DNA from: Rufibacter roseus
Lineage (GTDB): Bacteria; Bacteroidota; Bacteroidia; Cytophagales; Hymenobacteraceae
Direction: 5' to 3'
NCBI RefSeq assembly: GCF_001647285.1
Contig: NZ_LRML01000001.1
Span: 310,001-374,000 of the forward strand
DNA: 64,000 bases
Shown here: in pieces, positions 35,604 through 45,069 of the stretch
How positions within the stretch are numbered: the first letter of the stretch is position 1
Layout: every line of letters begins with the position of its first letter
The notes under the pieces: generated by a model
The model's database searches: none
What the model was told of the DNA's origin: nothing
What the model saw: the letters and a program-made list of their open reading frames with translations, nothing else
Program-made: the position numbers and the translations under genes

Positions 35604-37355
35604 TTGTACCCGATAAAGGATATTCTTGCGCCATCGCCGCCCATTTCTCTCCCCTTGCTACAGCAGTTTCAGCACTCTGCCGGAGGACGCTTACTGCTGC
35701 ATCTGCTTAAGCTCACGCAGATTGATGCTCTTTTTAAGAGAAACGAAGCACTACATGGTCTTGATTTTGTAAGTGCCTTGCTGCAGCAACTAGGTATTAC
35801 GTATACTCTTGACGCTAAAGAGCTGTCAAATTTACCTGCCTCTGGCTCCTTCATTGTGGTGGCGAACCATCCTTACGGCGCTTTAGACGGTTTGCTGTTG
35901 CTGGAGATTTTGAAACAGCGCAGACCAGACGCCAAGCTAATGGCCAATGACCTGCTTGCCTCTATCCCTAATCTGGCCCCCGTTTTCTTACCTGTAAATC
36001 CATTTGACGCTAAAGCCAAAAAAAATATATCAGGCATGCGACAGGCGCTGGAGCATGTGCAGGCAGGCAGTCCGTTGGGCATTTTTCCGGCCGGTGAAGT
36101 TTCTACCTGGCAAATGGAAACCCAAAAGATTGTGGACCGGCCATGGTCTCCTTCTATTGGAAAATTGCTGGCAAAGGCCAATGTTCCGGTGGTCCCTATT
36201 CATTTCAGTGGGCACAACAGCCTAGCTTTTCAGCTCATGAGTTTGGTGCACCCCAAGTTGCAGACTGCCCGGTTGCCCGCGGAGCTGTTAAACAAAAAAG
36301 GCCATCATGTGCAAATCAGGATAGGCAGACAGATTAAAACCCAAGAACTTCTGGCAATCCCAAAGTCAGAGCTGCTTGCCTTTGTGCGGGCTAAAACATA
36401 CTCTTTGGCGGTGCTTCCGGTCAGCCGCAAAGCAGAGGCCATAGAAGAACCGGCTATTGCCCCAGAAACTGACCCGCAAGCAATATGGCAGGAAATACAG
36501 CAGTTGCCGGCGCACCGTAAAATTGTGAGTCATCTGCAGTATGATGTTTTTTTGGCCAGGGCTGCCCAAATTCCGCAGGCGTTGCGTGAAATTGGGCGGC
36601 TTCGGGAAATAACGTTCAGGCAAGTGGGCGAGGGAACCCGACAGCCTCTGGATTTAGACCAATATGACCACCACTACCAACATCTCTTTCTGTATGATAG
36701 GGAGGCGCGCCAGATTGTAGGGGCGTACCGGGTGGGCAGAGGCAAGGAGATTTGGAAGAAACAAGGCAAGAGGGGGTTCTACCTGCACTCACTCTTCAAA
36801 ATCAAGAAAGAGCTTACCCCGCTCCTGAAACAGTCGTTGGAGCTGGGGCGGTCTTTTGTCAGGCCAGAATACCAGCGCAAGAACCTGCCCCTGCTGTTGC
36901 TATGGAAAGGGTTGAGTCTCTATCTGGAACAGAGGCCTGAGTGTAAATATTTAATTGGACCAGTGAGCATAAGCAGCTATTTTAGTAACCTCTCACAGTC
37001 ATTGATTGTGCGGTTTATCAAAGACCATTACTTTGACCACAGCCTTGCCTGCTTTGTTAAACCCAGAAAAGCATTTAAAGCCAAGCTTCAACTAACAGAC
37101 CATGTGCATCTGCTCTCCCAAACGCAGGAACTGCAAAGCCTAGACATACTAATTAAGGAGATTGAGCCACAGCACACGGGTGTACCGCCTCTTCTTAAGA
37201 AGTACCTCATGCAGAATGCGCGCATCATTGGGTTTAACATTGATCCGCTGTTCTCAGATTCCCTGGACGGCTTTATGGTCATGAATGTGAACGACCTTCC
37301 AAACGCTACTCAGGAGTTGTTTGATCGGGTAGATGGCCATAAACAAACATCATAG
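35604..37355 (+). CDS. Two-domain acyltransferase (OlsF-like: PlsC domain plus GNAT domain)
   Basis: This 583-residue protein has an N-terminal PlsC-like acyltransferase domain with VVANHPYGALDG (His89 to Asp95, H-X5-D) and FPAGEVSTW. A C-terminal hemolysin-type GNAT domain follows from about residue 310 (YDVFLARAAQIPQALREIG, TRQPLDLDQYDHHYQHLFLYD, GRSFVRPEYQRKNLPLLLLWKG). This order matches bifunctional ornithine-lipid or glycine-lipid synthases (OlsF, GlsB/GlsA), in which the GNAT part N-acylates the amino acid and the PlsC part O-acylates the hydroxyl. A stop codon at 35598 leaves only a TTG start at 35604 (MYPIKDILAPS), with a TAGCTTTG box 37 nt upstream. No ATG occurs in frame until well past the N-terminus. 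Confidence 0.85.
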   Translation: MYPIKDILAPSPPISLPLLQQFQHSAGGRLLLHLLKLTQIDALFKRNEALHGLDFVSALLQQLGITYTLDAKELSNLPASGSFIVVANHPYGALDGLLLLEILKQRRPDAKLMANDLLASIPNLAPVFLPVNPFDAKAKKNISGMRQALEHVQAGSPLGIFPAGEVSTWQMETQKIVDRPWSPSIGKLLAKANVPVVPIHFSGHNSLAFQLMSLVHPKLQTARLPAELLNKKGHHVQIRIGRQIKTQELLAIPKSELLAFVRAKTYSLAVLPVSRKAEAIEEPAIAPETDPQAIWQEIQQLPAHRKIVSHLQYDVFLARAAQIPQALREIGRLREITFRQVGEGTRQPLDLDQYDHHYQHLFLYDREARQIVGAYRVGRGKEIWKKQGKRGFYLHSLFKIKKELTPLLKQSLELGRSFVRPEYQRKNLPLLLLWKGLSLYLEQRPECKYLIGPVSISSYFSNLSQSLIVRFIKDHYFDHSLACFVKPRKAFKAKLQLTDHVHLLSQTQELQSLDILIKEIEPQHTGVPPLLKKYLMQNARIIGFNIDPLFSDSLDGFMVMNVNDLPNATQELFDRVDGHKQTS

Positions 37356-37398
37356 CTGAAGATGGGATGTTTTTAATCCTTCTTCCATCATACTTTGG

Positions 37399-38574
37399 TT
37401 AGTTTACTTCCAGATCATTCTTGCTCGGTAACTTAGGGAAGGGCGCATGTGGCTCGGTCTGGTACCAGTAAGAAACGGTGGCTATGTCTGATTTCTGCGG
37501 CAAATAAGGCCTAGGGCGCCCACGGTAACCTAAATCCTGCACGATAACTTTTAAGTCTTTCTCAAACCGAATAGGATCCAATATGTGCCAGCGGTACATT
37601 CCGAAACGTTGTTGAGATTTGTATAAGCCATCTGGCCTGATTACCTGGTGCAAACCGGCATACGCGGTGGAGTACTCCTCATATTGTTTTGTGGCTTTGT
37701 TCTCAAAATTGTAGGAGCCGTTGAAATAATCCTCAGTGCCAGTGCCTACAATGGTGGCGAAATCTTTGTCGCCATCCATATAGAATTTCATCTCACCTTC
37801 GCCCCACCAGCCATTGTTGTTGGCCCCGAAAGCCATGTAGGTCCCTACATAATGTCCTTTGCCTTTGATACCATCTACTAACGTGTGCAGTGAGTTGGTA
37901 GTGGGGTTGCTCCGGCGGAATTGAGCATGAAAATAACCTTCATCCTCAGGTATGTCTGTAAGAACGTAGTTCACCTGGTAATACAGGCGCATTTCCGCAT
38001 CAGTATTGGTGTTTTCCATCGTAATTTTACACTTTTTACGGAAGGGCATTTTCCAATAGCTGTTAAAGGAACTGCCGGGGTTTACAGTTATGGCCAGTGA
38101 ATTCAACGGGGCATACACTCCCCAGCCCATGCCAAAGAAGTCGCCAACCGGTACTTCTACTGAGGGATCCTTTTCATCATCCCAGTAAATGCGCATAATG
38201 GTGTAGCGCCAGTTGCCGGTAGGAGTCATCCAGATTTGCTGAATGGCGCCGGGGCCTTCCATCTCGGCTATGGTAAGGGTTTCCCCAGCTTTTATGATGA
38301 CGTAGGGGTTTACTTTCCAGCCTTGGCCTAATTCTGAGGCGTTGACAGCAGCATTGGCGACGTTACGTTTGCCCTTGTCTTTTACCGGATCAGCCATGCC
38401 ACCTTTGCCTTTTGCACCCGTGAAGTTTTCTGGGCTAATGGAGCGGGTTTTGGCATCTGATAACTTGGAAAGATTGCCCATGTTCAGGTCTAAGCCATTG
38501 AACTTGCCTTTGTTCTGGGCTTGGGCAAAGGTGAACAGGAAGATGGAAATTAGGGTAAAGATTATTTTTCTCAT
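37399..38574 (-). CDS. GH172 (DUF2961) family secreted glycosidase
   Basis: This 391-residue exported protein has signal MRKIIFTLISIFLFTFAQAQ. The body shows the DUF2961 signatures: WKVNPYVIIKAGETLTIAEMEGPGAIQQIWMT, MRIYWDDEKDPSVEVPVGDFFGMGWG, YWKMPFRKKCKITMENTN, and TGTEDYFNGSYNF. DUF2961 proteins form glycoside hydrolase family 172, whose tested members act on alpha-fructofuranosides or alpha-D-arabinofuranosides. The Asp/Glu-containing IYWDDEKDPSVEVPVGDFF and GTEDYFN segments probably form the active site. It leads a run of exported hydrolases on the - strand. The exact sugar cannot be predicted. Confidence 0.85.
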   Translation of the reverse strand: MRKIIFTLISIFLFTFAQAQNKGKFNGLDLNMGNLSKLSDAKTRSISPENFTGAKGKGGMADPVKDKGKRNVANAAVNASELGQGWKVNPYVIIKAGETLTIAEMEGPGAIQQIWMTPTGNWRYTIMRIYWDDEKDPSVEVPVGDFFGMGWGVYAPLNSLAITVNPGSSFNSYWKMPFRKKCKITMENTNTDAEMRLYYQVNYVLTDIPEDEGYFHAQFRRSNPTTNSLHTLVDGIKGKGHYVGTYMAFGANNNGWWGEGEMKFYMDGDKDFATIVGTGTEDYFNGSYNFENKATKQYEEYSTAYAGLHQVIRPDGLYKSQQRFGMYRWHILDPIRFEKDLKVIVQDLGYRGRPRPYLPQKSDIATVSYWYQTEPHAPFPKLPSKNDLEVN

Positions 38575-38666
38575 GAGTATTCATTTGAGGTTGAAGGTTC
38601 TTTAATCAGATTAAATTCTTAGAAAACAGTCCATCTATGTTGGCCTGTGCAGGGGGGATAGCTTGC

Positions 38667-38703
38667 TGTTTTGATGCTGTTTTGTAGAAAATAGCCCTAC
38701 AAT
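38667..38703. repeat. Intergenic palindrome, degenerate copy
   Basis: TGTTTTGATGCTGTTTTG and AGAAAATAGCCCTACAATA pair partially. It sits between the start of the GH172 gene and the end of the GH116 gene on the - strand. Confidence 0.65.
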
Positions 38704-38794
38704 AGCTTTTCAAAGCAATAAGAGAAACTGTTACAGGTTCCTCAGCAAAGTAATTGTTGAAAATAAAAGCCTATTATGGTTACTCTTAGCCTTT

Positions 38795-41467
38795 TCAAGA
38801 AAGCTTAGCTTTCTTGCCAGACACTAACACCTTCTTCACCGGAATGCTGCCGTAAGCTACTTGCAGTGACGGCTTGCCTCCTTTTAAAGTAACTGTACCA
38901 AAGCCTTTCTCGGTAGAAATGAAAGAGGTGAAATCGCCTACTTTGGAGTCTATGTGCAGAGTGCCGTCTACGGCGTCAAACCGAACGCCGGTAAGACTCT
39001 CTAAGAAACCGTAGCTGGCTTGGGCTCTGCCATACCAGTGGCCGCATTCGTACTCGTTGAAAGGATTTCTTACCTTACCATCATACCGGTCACGGCAGGT
39101 TCTCACTATTTCCAGACCTTTGTCTACCTGCCCGTGTAACATTAGATGCGATGCTACTTGGTACTCAATACCGGTCCAGACTTCGTCGCTGTACACAAAA
39201 GGCAGAGACAACTTACCTCCCTTGGGCCAGGTACAGATCAGGAGTCCGCCCTCGTTGCCCGCGGCATAGGTTGGACGTTGTGGATTGGCATGCTCAGTAA
39301 GGTCTTTCTTAAGGTTGTATTTATGCACCGCCAGTAAGTGGCTTTGGGTTTTATGAGGGTCAACGGGCTCTTCTAACGCGCACATGCGAGCTATCCAACC
39401 ACCTAAAATGCCGTCAGACAAACAACCCGTGCCGTATTGGTACTTGGGTCCTTCTTGTTGAAGCAAGGCCAATGCCTCTTCAGAGTAGCCGCCGCCGATT
39501 GATATTTCAGAGGCTTTCACCGGGTCCGGAGCTTTTAGGCCTGTCCACTTAATTTTCTGGATGAAATATTCCCCGTCGTACAGTTCGGTTTCAATGTATT
39601 TCTTGCCCTGGGCGTAGAGCTTTTTGTATTCTGATACATCCTGCTTCAGGGCTTTCCCCATTTCTACCATAGCTTGTAGCGCACCCAGGTAAAAACTGGT
39701 AATCATACCATTGGGTCCCCAGAACTCTATGTCATAAGTGTTGTGGTGAGGCTCTTCTATAATGCCTGCGCGCCGCGGGTCCCAAGTGTCAATGCACCAG
39801 TCAAGGCTGGTTTTCACCATGGGGTACATCTTTTTCAACCAAGTGGTATCTCCGCTGATGCGCCACTCGCGGTGCACTTTCATGATGGTTCCAAGCTGAC
39901 CGTCGGCGGCGGCGTGGAAATCATGCACCAACGGGGTAATAGGCAGGTTTGCCCGGAAGCCCTGGTGGCCGTCGGCGTTTTGGTTTTCGCAAAACTCAGT
40001 GTGGCGCAGGCTTCGCTCCAGAGAAGGGAAGAGATGCGGAATGGCCTGTGCGTAGTTCCAGACGTGGGTACAGCTACCTGCGCAACAGCCTTTTACATCG
40101 GTGCAGCCTTCCCAGTTCCAGAGGCGCCCGTCATACTGCCGCAGAACGGTAGGTGACTTGATAATGGTAAGGTTTGCCGCCACGGCCTCAATGACTTCAG
40201 GAGGCAGGGTGCTGGAATAAAACGCATCACGGAAGAGACCCGATTTCTGACGTAGGTCCTGATAGTTGGATAGCCAGTAGTTAACTACCTCGTCTACGTT
40301 TTTAAACTTACTGCTGTACCAAGGTTTGTAGGTTTTGCTGTCATAGCTCTTCGTATTCTCCAGGTCTTTCTGGTCTGGGGTAATACAGTTGCTGGCCGTG
40401 GCTTCACTTTCTTCGCCTATTTTACCAAAACGCACATCAGAATTTGGCATGTACCAAGCCATCATAACCTTTACGGTTTTTTCTTCACCCGGCTTCAGCC
40501 TGAAAGGTACATACAGAGAGGCGCCCGGCGCACCAGACTCAACTGGTTCAACAGCTTTTACATTGCCTTCTTTGATGTTGTTCCAGGCCATAGACAGGGG
40601 ATCCCACCAGCCACCCCGAAACCATGTGTGGTCTACCACGGTGCTAGCCTCATCTGTATAAATAGCGAAGTTGCTCTGTAGGTGCGGTTGCTTTTTGGTG
40701 CCATTCTGAGCTAGTAAAAAGCCATTCTTCATTTTCTTGATCATGCCCAGCGGAGAAGTTTTCTTTACGCTGGCCTTAGGATCTTGCACTACAAAGTTGC
40801 GGGCGTTATAAGAAAATACGGCCTCTATGGCTTCTTTGCTTTGGTTCGTGAACTTGTATTCCAGCGCGCCTACCGGTAGGCTAGAGTTATCTTCATCAGT
40901 TGGAATAAACGGGCTCCAGCCTGTTAGCTGCACTTTAACGGGAACAGCTTCATCTGCCAGGTTTATAATGCCGAAAGGAAATTGGGCAACGAATTCAACC
41001 TGATTGAACCGTGGTAAACCGTAAATGGCACCACCCGAGCCATTGGCATTATTAGGTTGTCCAAAAAGCTTCCACTCCGGAACCGGCCCTTCTATCACTC
41101 GGGCAACATTTTTCTCACCTTTTATGGTAATGGCCCCAAACATGGTAGGTTCATGAAACATGTTTGGCTTATTATGGACTGACATATGCGAAATGGCGCC
41201 GCCGCCCTCCAAACAAAACATGCCCGCCCCAATGCCCCCAATTGGGAAAGCCACTCGTCGCAGGTTTTCGCCGGTATAGGGAGTATTGTACTTGCGGCCG
41301 TTTCTCTCTTTCTCTTTGCCAGCCTCTTTTGTTTGCGCGGCTTTATTATTTGTCTCACTCTGGCCAAGACCTGGGTTAGCGAGCAAAGTGGTAGGAAGTA
41401 TGGTTGCCCCAATTCCTCCAATTCCTACTTGCTTTAGAAACGACCTACGGTTATTATTTTTTTTCAT
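38795..41467 (-). CDS. GH116 family beta-glycosidase with Tat signal
   Basis: This 890-residue protein starts at 41467 (MKKNNNRRSFLKQVGIGGIG). The RRSFLKQ motif plus hydrophobic stretch is a Tat signal. The next parts are the GBA2-type N-terminal domain (RRVAFPIGGIGAGMFCLEGGGAISHMSVHNKP) and the alpha-helical catalytic domain of family GH116 (DUF608). Catalytic-domain markers are LWNWEGCTDVKGCCAGSCTHVWNYAQAIPHLFPSLERSLR, FHAAADGQLGTIMKVHREWRISGD, EEPHHNTYDIEFWGPNGM, and RMCALEEPVDP. GH116 includes the non-lysosomal glucosylceramidase GBA2 and bacterial beta-glucosidases, xylosidases and N-acetylglucosaminidases. The sugar is not predictable, but location in the periplasm or outside is clear. 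Confidence 0.9.
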   Translation of the reverse strand: MKKNNNRRSFLKQVGIGGIGATILPTTLLANPGLGQSETNNKAAQTKEAGKEKERNGRKYNTPYTGENLRRVAFPIGGIGAGMFCLEGGGAISHMSVHNKPNMFHEPTMFGAITIKGEKNVARVIEGPVPEWKLFGQPNNANGSGGAIYGLPRFNQVEFVAQFPFGIINLADEAVPVKVQLTGWSPFIPTDEDNSSLPVGALEYKFTNQSKEAIEAVFSYNARNFVVQDPKASVKKTSPLGMIKKMKNGFLLAQNGTKKQPHLQSNFAIYTDEASTVVDHTWFRGGWWDPLSMAWNNIKEGNVKAVEPVESGAPGASLYVPFRLKPGEEKTVKVMMAWYMPNSDVRFGKIGEESEATASNCITPDQKDLENTKSYDSKTYKPWYSSKFKNVDEVVNYWLSNYQDLRQKSGLFRDAFYSSTLPPEVIEAVAANLTIIKSPTVLRQYDGRLWNWEGCTDVKGCCAGSCTHVWNYAQAIPHLFPSLERSLRHTEFCENQNADGHQGFRANLPITPLVHDFHAAADGQLGTIMKVHREWRISGDTTWLKKMYPMVKTSLDWCIDTWDPRRAGIIEEPHHNTYDIEFWGPNGMITSFYLGALQAMVEMGKALKQDVSEYKKLYAQGKKYIETELYDGEYFIQKIKWTGLKAPDPVKASEISIGGGYSEEALALLQQEGPKYQYGTGCLSDGILGGWIARMCALEEPVDPHKTQSHLLAVHKYNLKKDLTEHANPQRPTYAAGNEGGLLICTWPKGGKLSLPFVYSDEVWTGIEYQVASHLMLHGQVDKGLEIVRTCRDRYDGKVRNPFNEYECGHWYGRAQASYGFLESLTGVRFDAVDGTLHIDSKVGDFTSFISTEKGFGTVTLKGGKPSLQVAYGSIPVKKVLVSGKKAKLS

Positions 41468-41858
41468 GCTACTTGAATTTAGATTCAGCAAGAATCTTGT
41501 ACAGAAAGCTCTTGGCCTCGTTTTTTTTCTGGGGGTAAAATTTCTTCAGGTGGATTATTTAAGTTTCTTTCAATCATTAAGCTCTCTTGCCGCAGTCTCT
41601 GTTTAGCAACGCTACTATGGCTAAGAGCAAACTTTAAAAAATACTCTTACTTAAAGGGCTATTTTAAGACATCTAAAAATGTAGATGCCAAAGTCTCAAC
41701 CGAGATAGATCTTGTTTAATCGATTAACTTAAATTATAGGTTTTCCTGAAGCTTTGTTTGGTGCTTATTAGAATGAAAACTGAGGATATGTTTTAGAGCT
41801 GTTTTGGTAAAATTTGCCCCAAAACAATACTTTCCTGAGTGGTCATTCCTGCCGGAGC
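41468..41858. other. Intergenic region upstream of GH116 gene
   Basis: This 391-nt gap holds the likely GH116 promoter (- strand) and one palindromic repeat at 41789. A second notable stretch is AT-rich sequence at 41600-41745. No gene-sized frame with coding character was seen. Confidence 0.5.
41789..41826. repeat. Intergenic palindrome
   Basis: TGTTTTAGAGCTGTTTTG and AAAATTTGCCCCAAAACA pair with a few mismatches around a GT loop. It is 3' of the SGNH gene (- strand stop at 41859 lies 33 nt away). Confidence 0.78.
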
Positions 41859-42548
41859 TTATTTAAGATAATTACCTTTCTTTAACACCTCTGCCCATTT
41901 CTGGTAACCTTCAAGGGTTAAGTGCAGACCGTCGTGTGTGTATTCTTTGATCAGACGTTTCTCACTGTCCAGAAAGTGTGGGTGCAGGTCTATCAGCGTA
42001 ACATTCTCTCGGGTTGCCAATTCTCTGAGCCCGCGGTTCACAAAAGCAATGTGCTCGTCTTTGTTGTAGTGGTTCTTGAACTTGTCAAAGGTGTTGTTTG
42101 TAGGTAACAGCGTTTGCAGGTAAATTTTAGTTTTGGGAGATCCCGCTTTGATTCGCGAAACCATTTTCTGGAAATTATCTAAGATAACCTGATCTGGGAT
42201 ATTTCGCGAAATGTCATTGACGCCAATCAGAATAAACACTTTGGCGGGTTGGCCTTCAATTACTTCATCTAGCCGCTCTAACACGCCAAATGTTATGTCA
42301 CCGGAAATACCACGGTTTCTGGCGTTAGGCAGTTGCAGAAGTTCGCTCCAATCAGTGCCTGCGGTAATGCTGTTCCCCAAGAAAATAATGTCTTTGGTAG
42401 AGTTAGGGAAAAATTTGAACTGGTTTACTTTCAGATCATAGGCCGATGGACGGTAGGTGCTGTCCCACTTGGCAGTTTGAGTTTGGGCTTGAGCCGATGA
42501 AATAAGTGCCGTAAGCGCAAATAGAAAGGCTATTTTAATTTTTTTCAT
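41859..42548 (-). CDS. Exported SGNH/GDSL esterase, third paralogue
   Basis: This 229-residue protein has signal peptide MKKIKIAFLFALTALISSAQAQ. It repeats the layout of the esterases at 9593 and 10442: Ser60 in IIFLGNSITAG, NRGISGD, IGVNDISRN, and THDGLHL near the end. It has the same ~230-residue length and similar motif spacing, so all three share a recent common origin. It is on the opposite strand, more than 30 kb away. A carbohydrate-deacetylating or lipid-deacylating role is inferred from the GNSIT-type nucleophile. It belongs to the hydrolase run at 37399-48877. Confidence 0.87.
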   Translation of the reverse strand: MKKIKIAFLFALTALISSAQAQTQTAKWDSTYRPSAYDLKVNQFKFFPNSTKDIIFLGNSITAGTDWSELLQLPNARNRGISGDITFGVLERLDEVIEGQPAKVFILIGVNDISRNIPDQVILDNFQKMVSRIKAGSPKTKIYLQTLLPTNNTFDKFKNHYNKDEHIAFVNRGLRELATRENVTLIDLHPHFLDSEKRLIKEYTHDGLHLTLEGYQKWAEVLKKGNYLK

Positions 42549-42578
42549 GGGTGCTGTTGTTTGCTTGTTTGAGATTAT

Positions 42579-42616
42579 TGTTTCAGGCCTGTTTTTGAAA
42601 AAGTAAGCCAGAAACA
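42579..42616. repeat. Intergenic palindrome
   Basis: TGTTTCAGGCCTGTTTTT and GAAAAAGTAAGCCAGAAACA pair with a few mismatches. It fills most of the 79-nt gap between the SGNH gene and the glycerophosphodiesterase gene, so the two may be separately transcribed. Confidence 0.8.
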
Positions 42617-42627
42617 GGTAACCATGT

Positions 42628-43542
42628 CTATTTCAATTGCTGGAACAGGTTGGGGTAGTCTGAGATAATGCCGTCTACGCCCATTTCTTTCAGGCGCTCC
42701 ATGTCTTCAAGGGTATTCACAGTCCAAGGAATTACTTTGATGTTTTGCAGGTGGCATTTCTGGAGCAATTCTGGAGTCACCAATTTGTAGTTGGGGCTGT
42801 AAATGGTGGGGGTATAGCCTAGTTGCTGCAAGTTTTCTTCAAAAGATTTCTTGTTATCTACCAGCAGGGCGGTGCGCACCTGCGGATATTTCTGGTGCAG
42901 AACCTGTAACGTGCGCGGGTCAAAGGACTGGATAGTGACGTAAGGAACGATTTTTTTCTCTTCCACCACCTCCCTGAGCATGGCCACAAAGGCATCGGGG
43001 GCTGGGTGTAATTTGTTGTCTCCGGCGGGCTTAGACTTGGTTTCTATGTTATAGAAAACCTGGGGCAGGTTCTTTGCTCTTAGGTAAGACTGTACTGAGT
43101 CAATCAGTTCTGCCAGCCTGGGAATATAGGTCTTGACCTGCTGCTGCTCCGGAAAGTTCTTGTATGGTTTAGTTCCTAGCTCAAAATCCCGCACCTGGTC
43201 ATAATTCATTTGGTAAACTACGTGTTTCTTTGCATCTTCTTTGGCTATCTCTTGGCCGTTAGGCAGCCGCGCGTAGTTAGCGTTAATGTGTGGGTCATGG
43301 GTCACCACCACCTGGTCATCTCTGGTGATGTGGGTGTCCATCTCAAGGGTAGTTACCCCTACGTCTAAGGCCATACGCATGGCGGGTATGCTGTTCTCTG
43401 GCAGAAGCCCACGCGCGCCGCGGTGCCCCTGGGTGTCAAAAGTGGGTAAATCTGGCATGTTCTGTTGCGCTATATTCTTGCTGCTTTTACAGCCTGCCAG
43501 CAGAGTAGCACTGAGAAGTATAGCGGTAAGTGCTTTGTTCAT
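42628..43542 (-). CDS. Glycerophosphodiester phosphodiesterase lipoprotein
   Basis: This 304-residue lipoprotein has signal MNKALTAILLSATLLAGCKSS (Cys18). The GDPD signature is intact: GHRGARGLLPENS (His40-Arg41, Glu49), then LEMDTHITRDDQVVVTHDP with Glu67, Asp69 and His82. The TIM barrel continues through FYNIETKSKP and ends with GVDGIISDYPNLF. These enzymes hydrolyse deacylated phospholipids (glycerophosphodiesters) to glycerol-3-phosphate and an alcohol. Because it is lipid-anchored, it should act on external or periplasmic substrate. The product would be the substrate of the GlpT transporter encoded 12 kb away in the same direction. Confidence 0.93.
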   Translation of the reverse strand: MNKALTAILLSATLLAGCKSSKNIAQQNMPDLPTFDTQGHRGARGLLPENSIPAMRMALDVGVTTLEMDTHITRDDQVVVTHDPHINANYARLPNGQEIAKEDAKKHVVYQMNYDQVRDFELGTKPYKNFPEQQQVKTYIPRLAELIDSVQSYLRAKNLPQVFYNIETKSKPAGDNKLHPAPDAFVAMLREVVEEKKIVPYVTIQSFDPRTLQVLHQKYPQVRTALLVDNKKSFEENLQQLGYTPTIYSPNYKLVTPELLQKCHLQNIKVIPWTVNTLEDMERLKEMGVDGIISDYPNLFQQLK

Positions 43543-43609
43543 GGATTTTCTCTACTTCTAAAGGGTGAAATATGAGTTATAGGCGTTCAGGTAATTTTGC
43601 TTAACCAGG

Positions 43610-45019
43610 TTAACCTGCCGTACTTTCATACTTATTGCCGAAACGATCGGTGGCTACTACTTTAATTTGTTTTACCTCTGGTTTCACATGTCCTGTAAAC
43701 AAATGCTCCGTTCGGGAAGGCTCGGCAAAGGGCCGGCGGGTTGGTAATTGATCACCACGCATGGTGCGTACGGCAACTGGGTCAAATCCTTTGTTGTTTT
43801 CCAATGCGCCCATGTAATTGCCGTCAGCATACCATTCTACTTTCCAAGCCGGGTCCCAATTCCACACATTAGCAATAAATCGTTTCTGGTCTGTGAGCTG
43901 TTGGACGTCAATGCTTAGCTGGTGCGATGGATCATGACCGGTAGATTTGTAGTACCACTTCAGTTGGTTGCCGTCTACCTGGTACACACCATAGCCATTA
44001 GGGGTTCCGTCTGTACAGATAGGGCCTGTCCACCAGGCACCGCTTACGGTGCCGTGTACGTGTTCAAATATTCCTTCTCTGGCTGTATTGTAATTAGTAT
44101 GGGTGTGGCCCGTCATAATGTGTACCTGATAACCCTGCAACAGCGAATACAATTCTTCATTATTCTTTACCCTTGCAACCGGAATATGGGCGCATAAAAT
44201 AATTAGCTTGTTTTTTGAAACATGCTTTAGGTCTTCTTTGAGCCAGTCTAACTGCTGCGCCGTAATAAAACCATCGTACTCTCTTTCTTTGCCCAGGTAC
44301 CGCACATCATCCAGCACAACATAGTGTGCCTTGCCCCGGTTGAATGAGTAATAGGTTGGGCCAAACACTTTCTGGAAGGTAATGTCTGAGGTCTCGTCTC
44401 CTCCTTGTCGGTAGTCCATGTCATGATTGCCGAGCGCTTGAAAAAACGGTATGCCCATGGCCGCTACCGCTTTATTGTACTGCGGAAAAAGCCGGTGGTT
44501 GTCCCATACTAAGTCACCCACGCCAATGCCATGTACCAGTGCGTCAGGCCCCATATTTTGCACCAGTTTCTGCACATCTGGCACAGAATGCTGCATCATT
44601 AAGGCTACATCTTGTTTGTTCTTTACTTGTGGATCTGCCCAAATGATAAACGAGTGCTGACTGTCATCTTTTGAAAGGGGTACCAAGTCAAAGTCATAAT
44701 GATTGTCTTTGTCAGGGATAAGCGGAAGGTAGTGTTTGGCAACGCCATTTTCAGTAGGGAAAGCATAGCCTGAGGGGACTGATACAAAAACAAAATTGGC
44801 CTTTGGGTTGCAGGGAAGTTTGAAACGCCCCCGTTTGTTTGTTGTCACGACTGCAGAACCATCTGAGACGATTACATTTGCCAGTTTTTTACCCTGCGCC
44901 TGTACAGTTCCGCTGATAGTTCTTTTTACTTTTTTGCTCTGAGCTAAAACCCCAGGCCCGGCCATAATTAGGCCTCCGGAAAAGATGAACAAGCTCTGGA
45001 GGAAAAATCTTCTTTTCAT
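43610..45019 (-). CDS. Exported calcineurin-like metallophosphoesterase with C-terminal domain
   Basis: The ATG at 45019 (MKRRFFLQSLFIFSGGLIMAGPG) gives 469 residues. A longer frame would run into the palindrome at 45070, so the short start is favoured. The layout is a signal sequence, an N-terminal beta domain (RTISGTVQAQGKKLANVIVSDG), the calcineurin-type phosphoesterase core, and the MetallophosC-type C-terminal domain (YQVDGNQLKWYYKSTG). Core motifs are FIIWADPQVKN, HGIGVGDLVWDN, QALGNHDMDY, ILCAHIPVA and MTGHTHTN. Such secreted enzymes carry two metal ions and hydrolyse phosphomono- or diesters. The 67 nt between this gene and the GDPD gene fit co-expression. Confidence 0.88.
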   Translation of the reverse strand: MKRRFFLQSLFIFSGGLIMAGPGVLAQSKKVKRTISGTVQAQGKKLANVIVSDGSAVVTTNKRGRFKLPCNPKANFVFVSVPSGYAFPTENGVAKHYLPLIPDKDNHYDFDLVPLSKDDSQHSFIIWADPQVKNKQDVALMMQHSVPDVQKLVQNMGPDALVHGIGVGDLVWDNHRLFPQYNKAVAAMGIPFFQALGNHDMDYRQGGDETSDITFQKVFGPTYYSFNRGKAHYVVLDDVRYLGKEREYDGFITAQQLDWLKEDLKHVSKNKLIILCAHIPVARVKNNEELYSLLQGYQVHIMTGHTHTNYNTAREGIFEHVHGTVSGAWWTGPICTDGTPNGYGVYQVDGNQLKWYYKSTGHDPSHQLSIDVQQLTDQKRFIANVWNWDPAWKVEWYADGNYMGALENNKGFDPVAVRTMRGDQLPTRRPFAEPSRTEHLFTGHVKPEVKQIKVVATDRFGNKYESTAG

Positions 45020-45069
45020 TTTACTTAAGCGAGGGTGCTTGTTATAACTTCTATATTGCTGTTTGCCTT

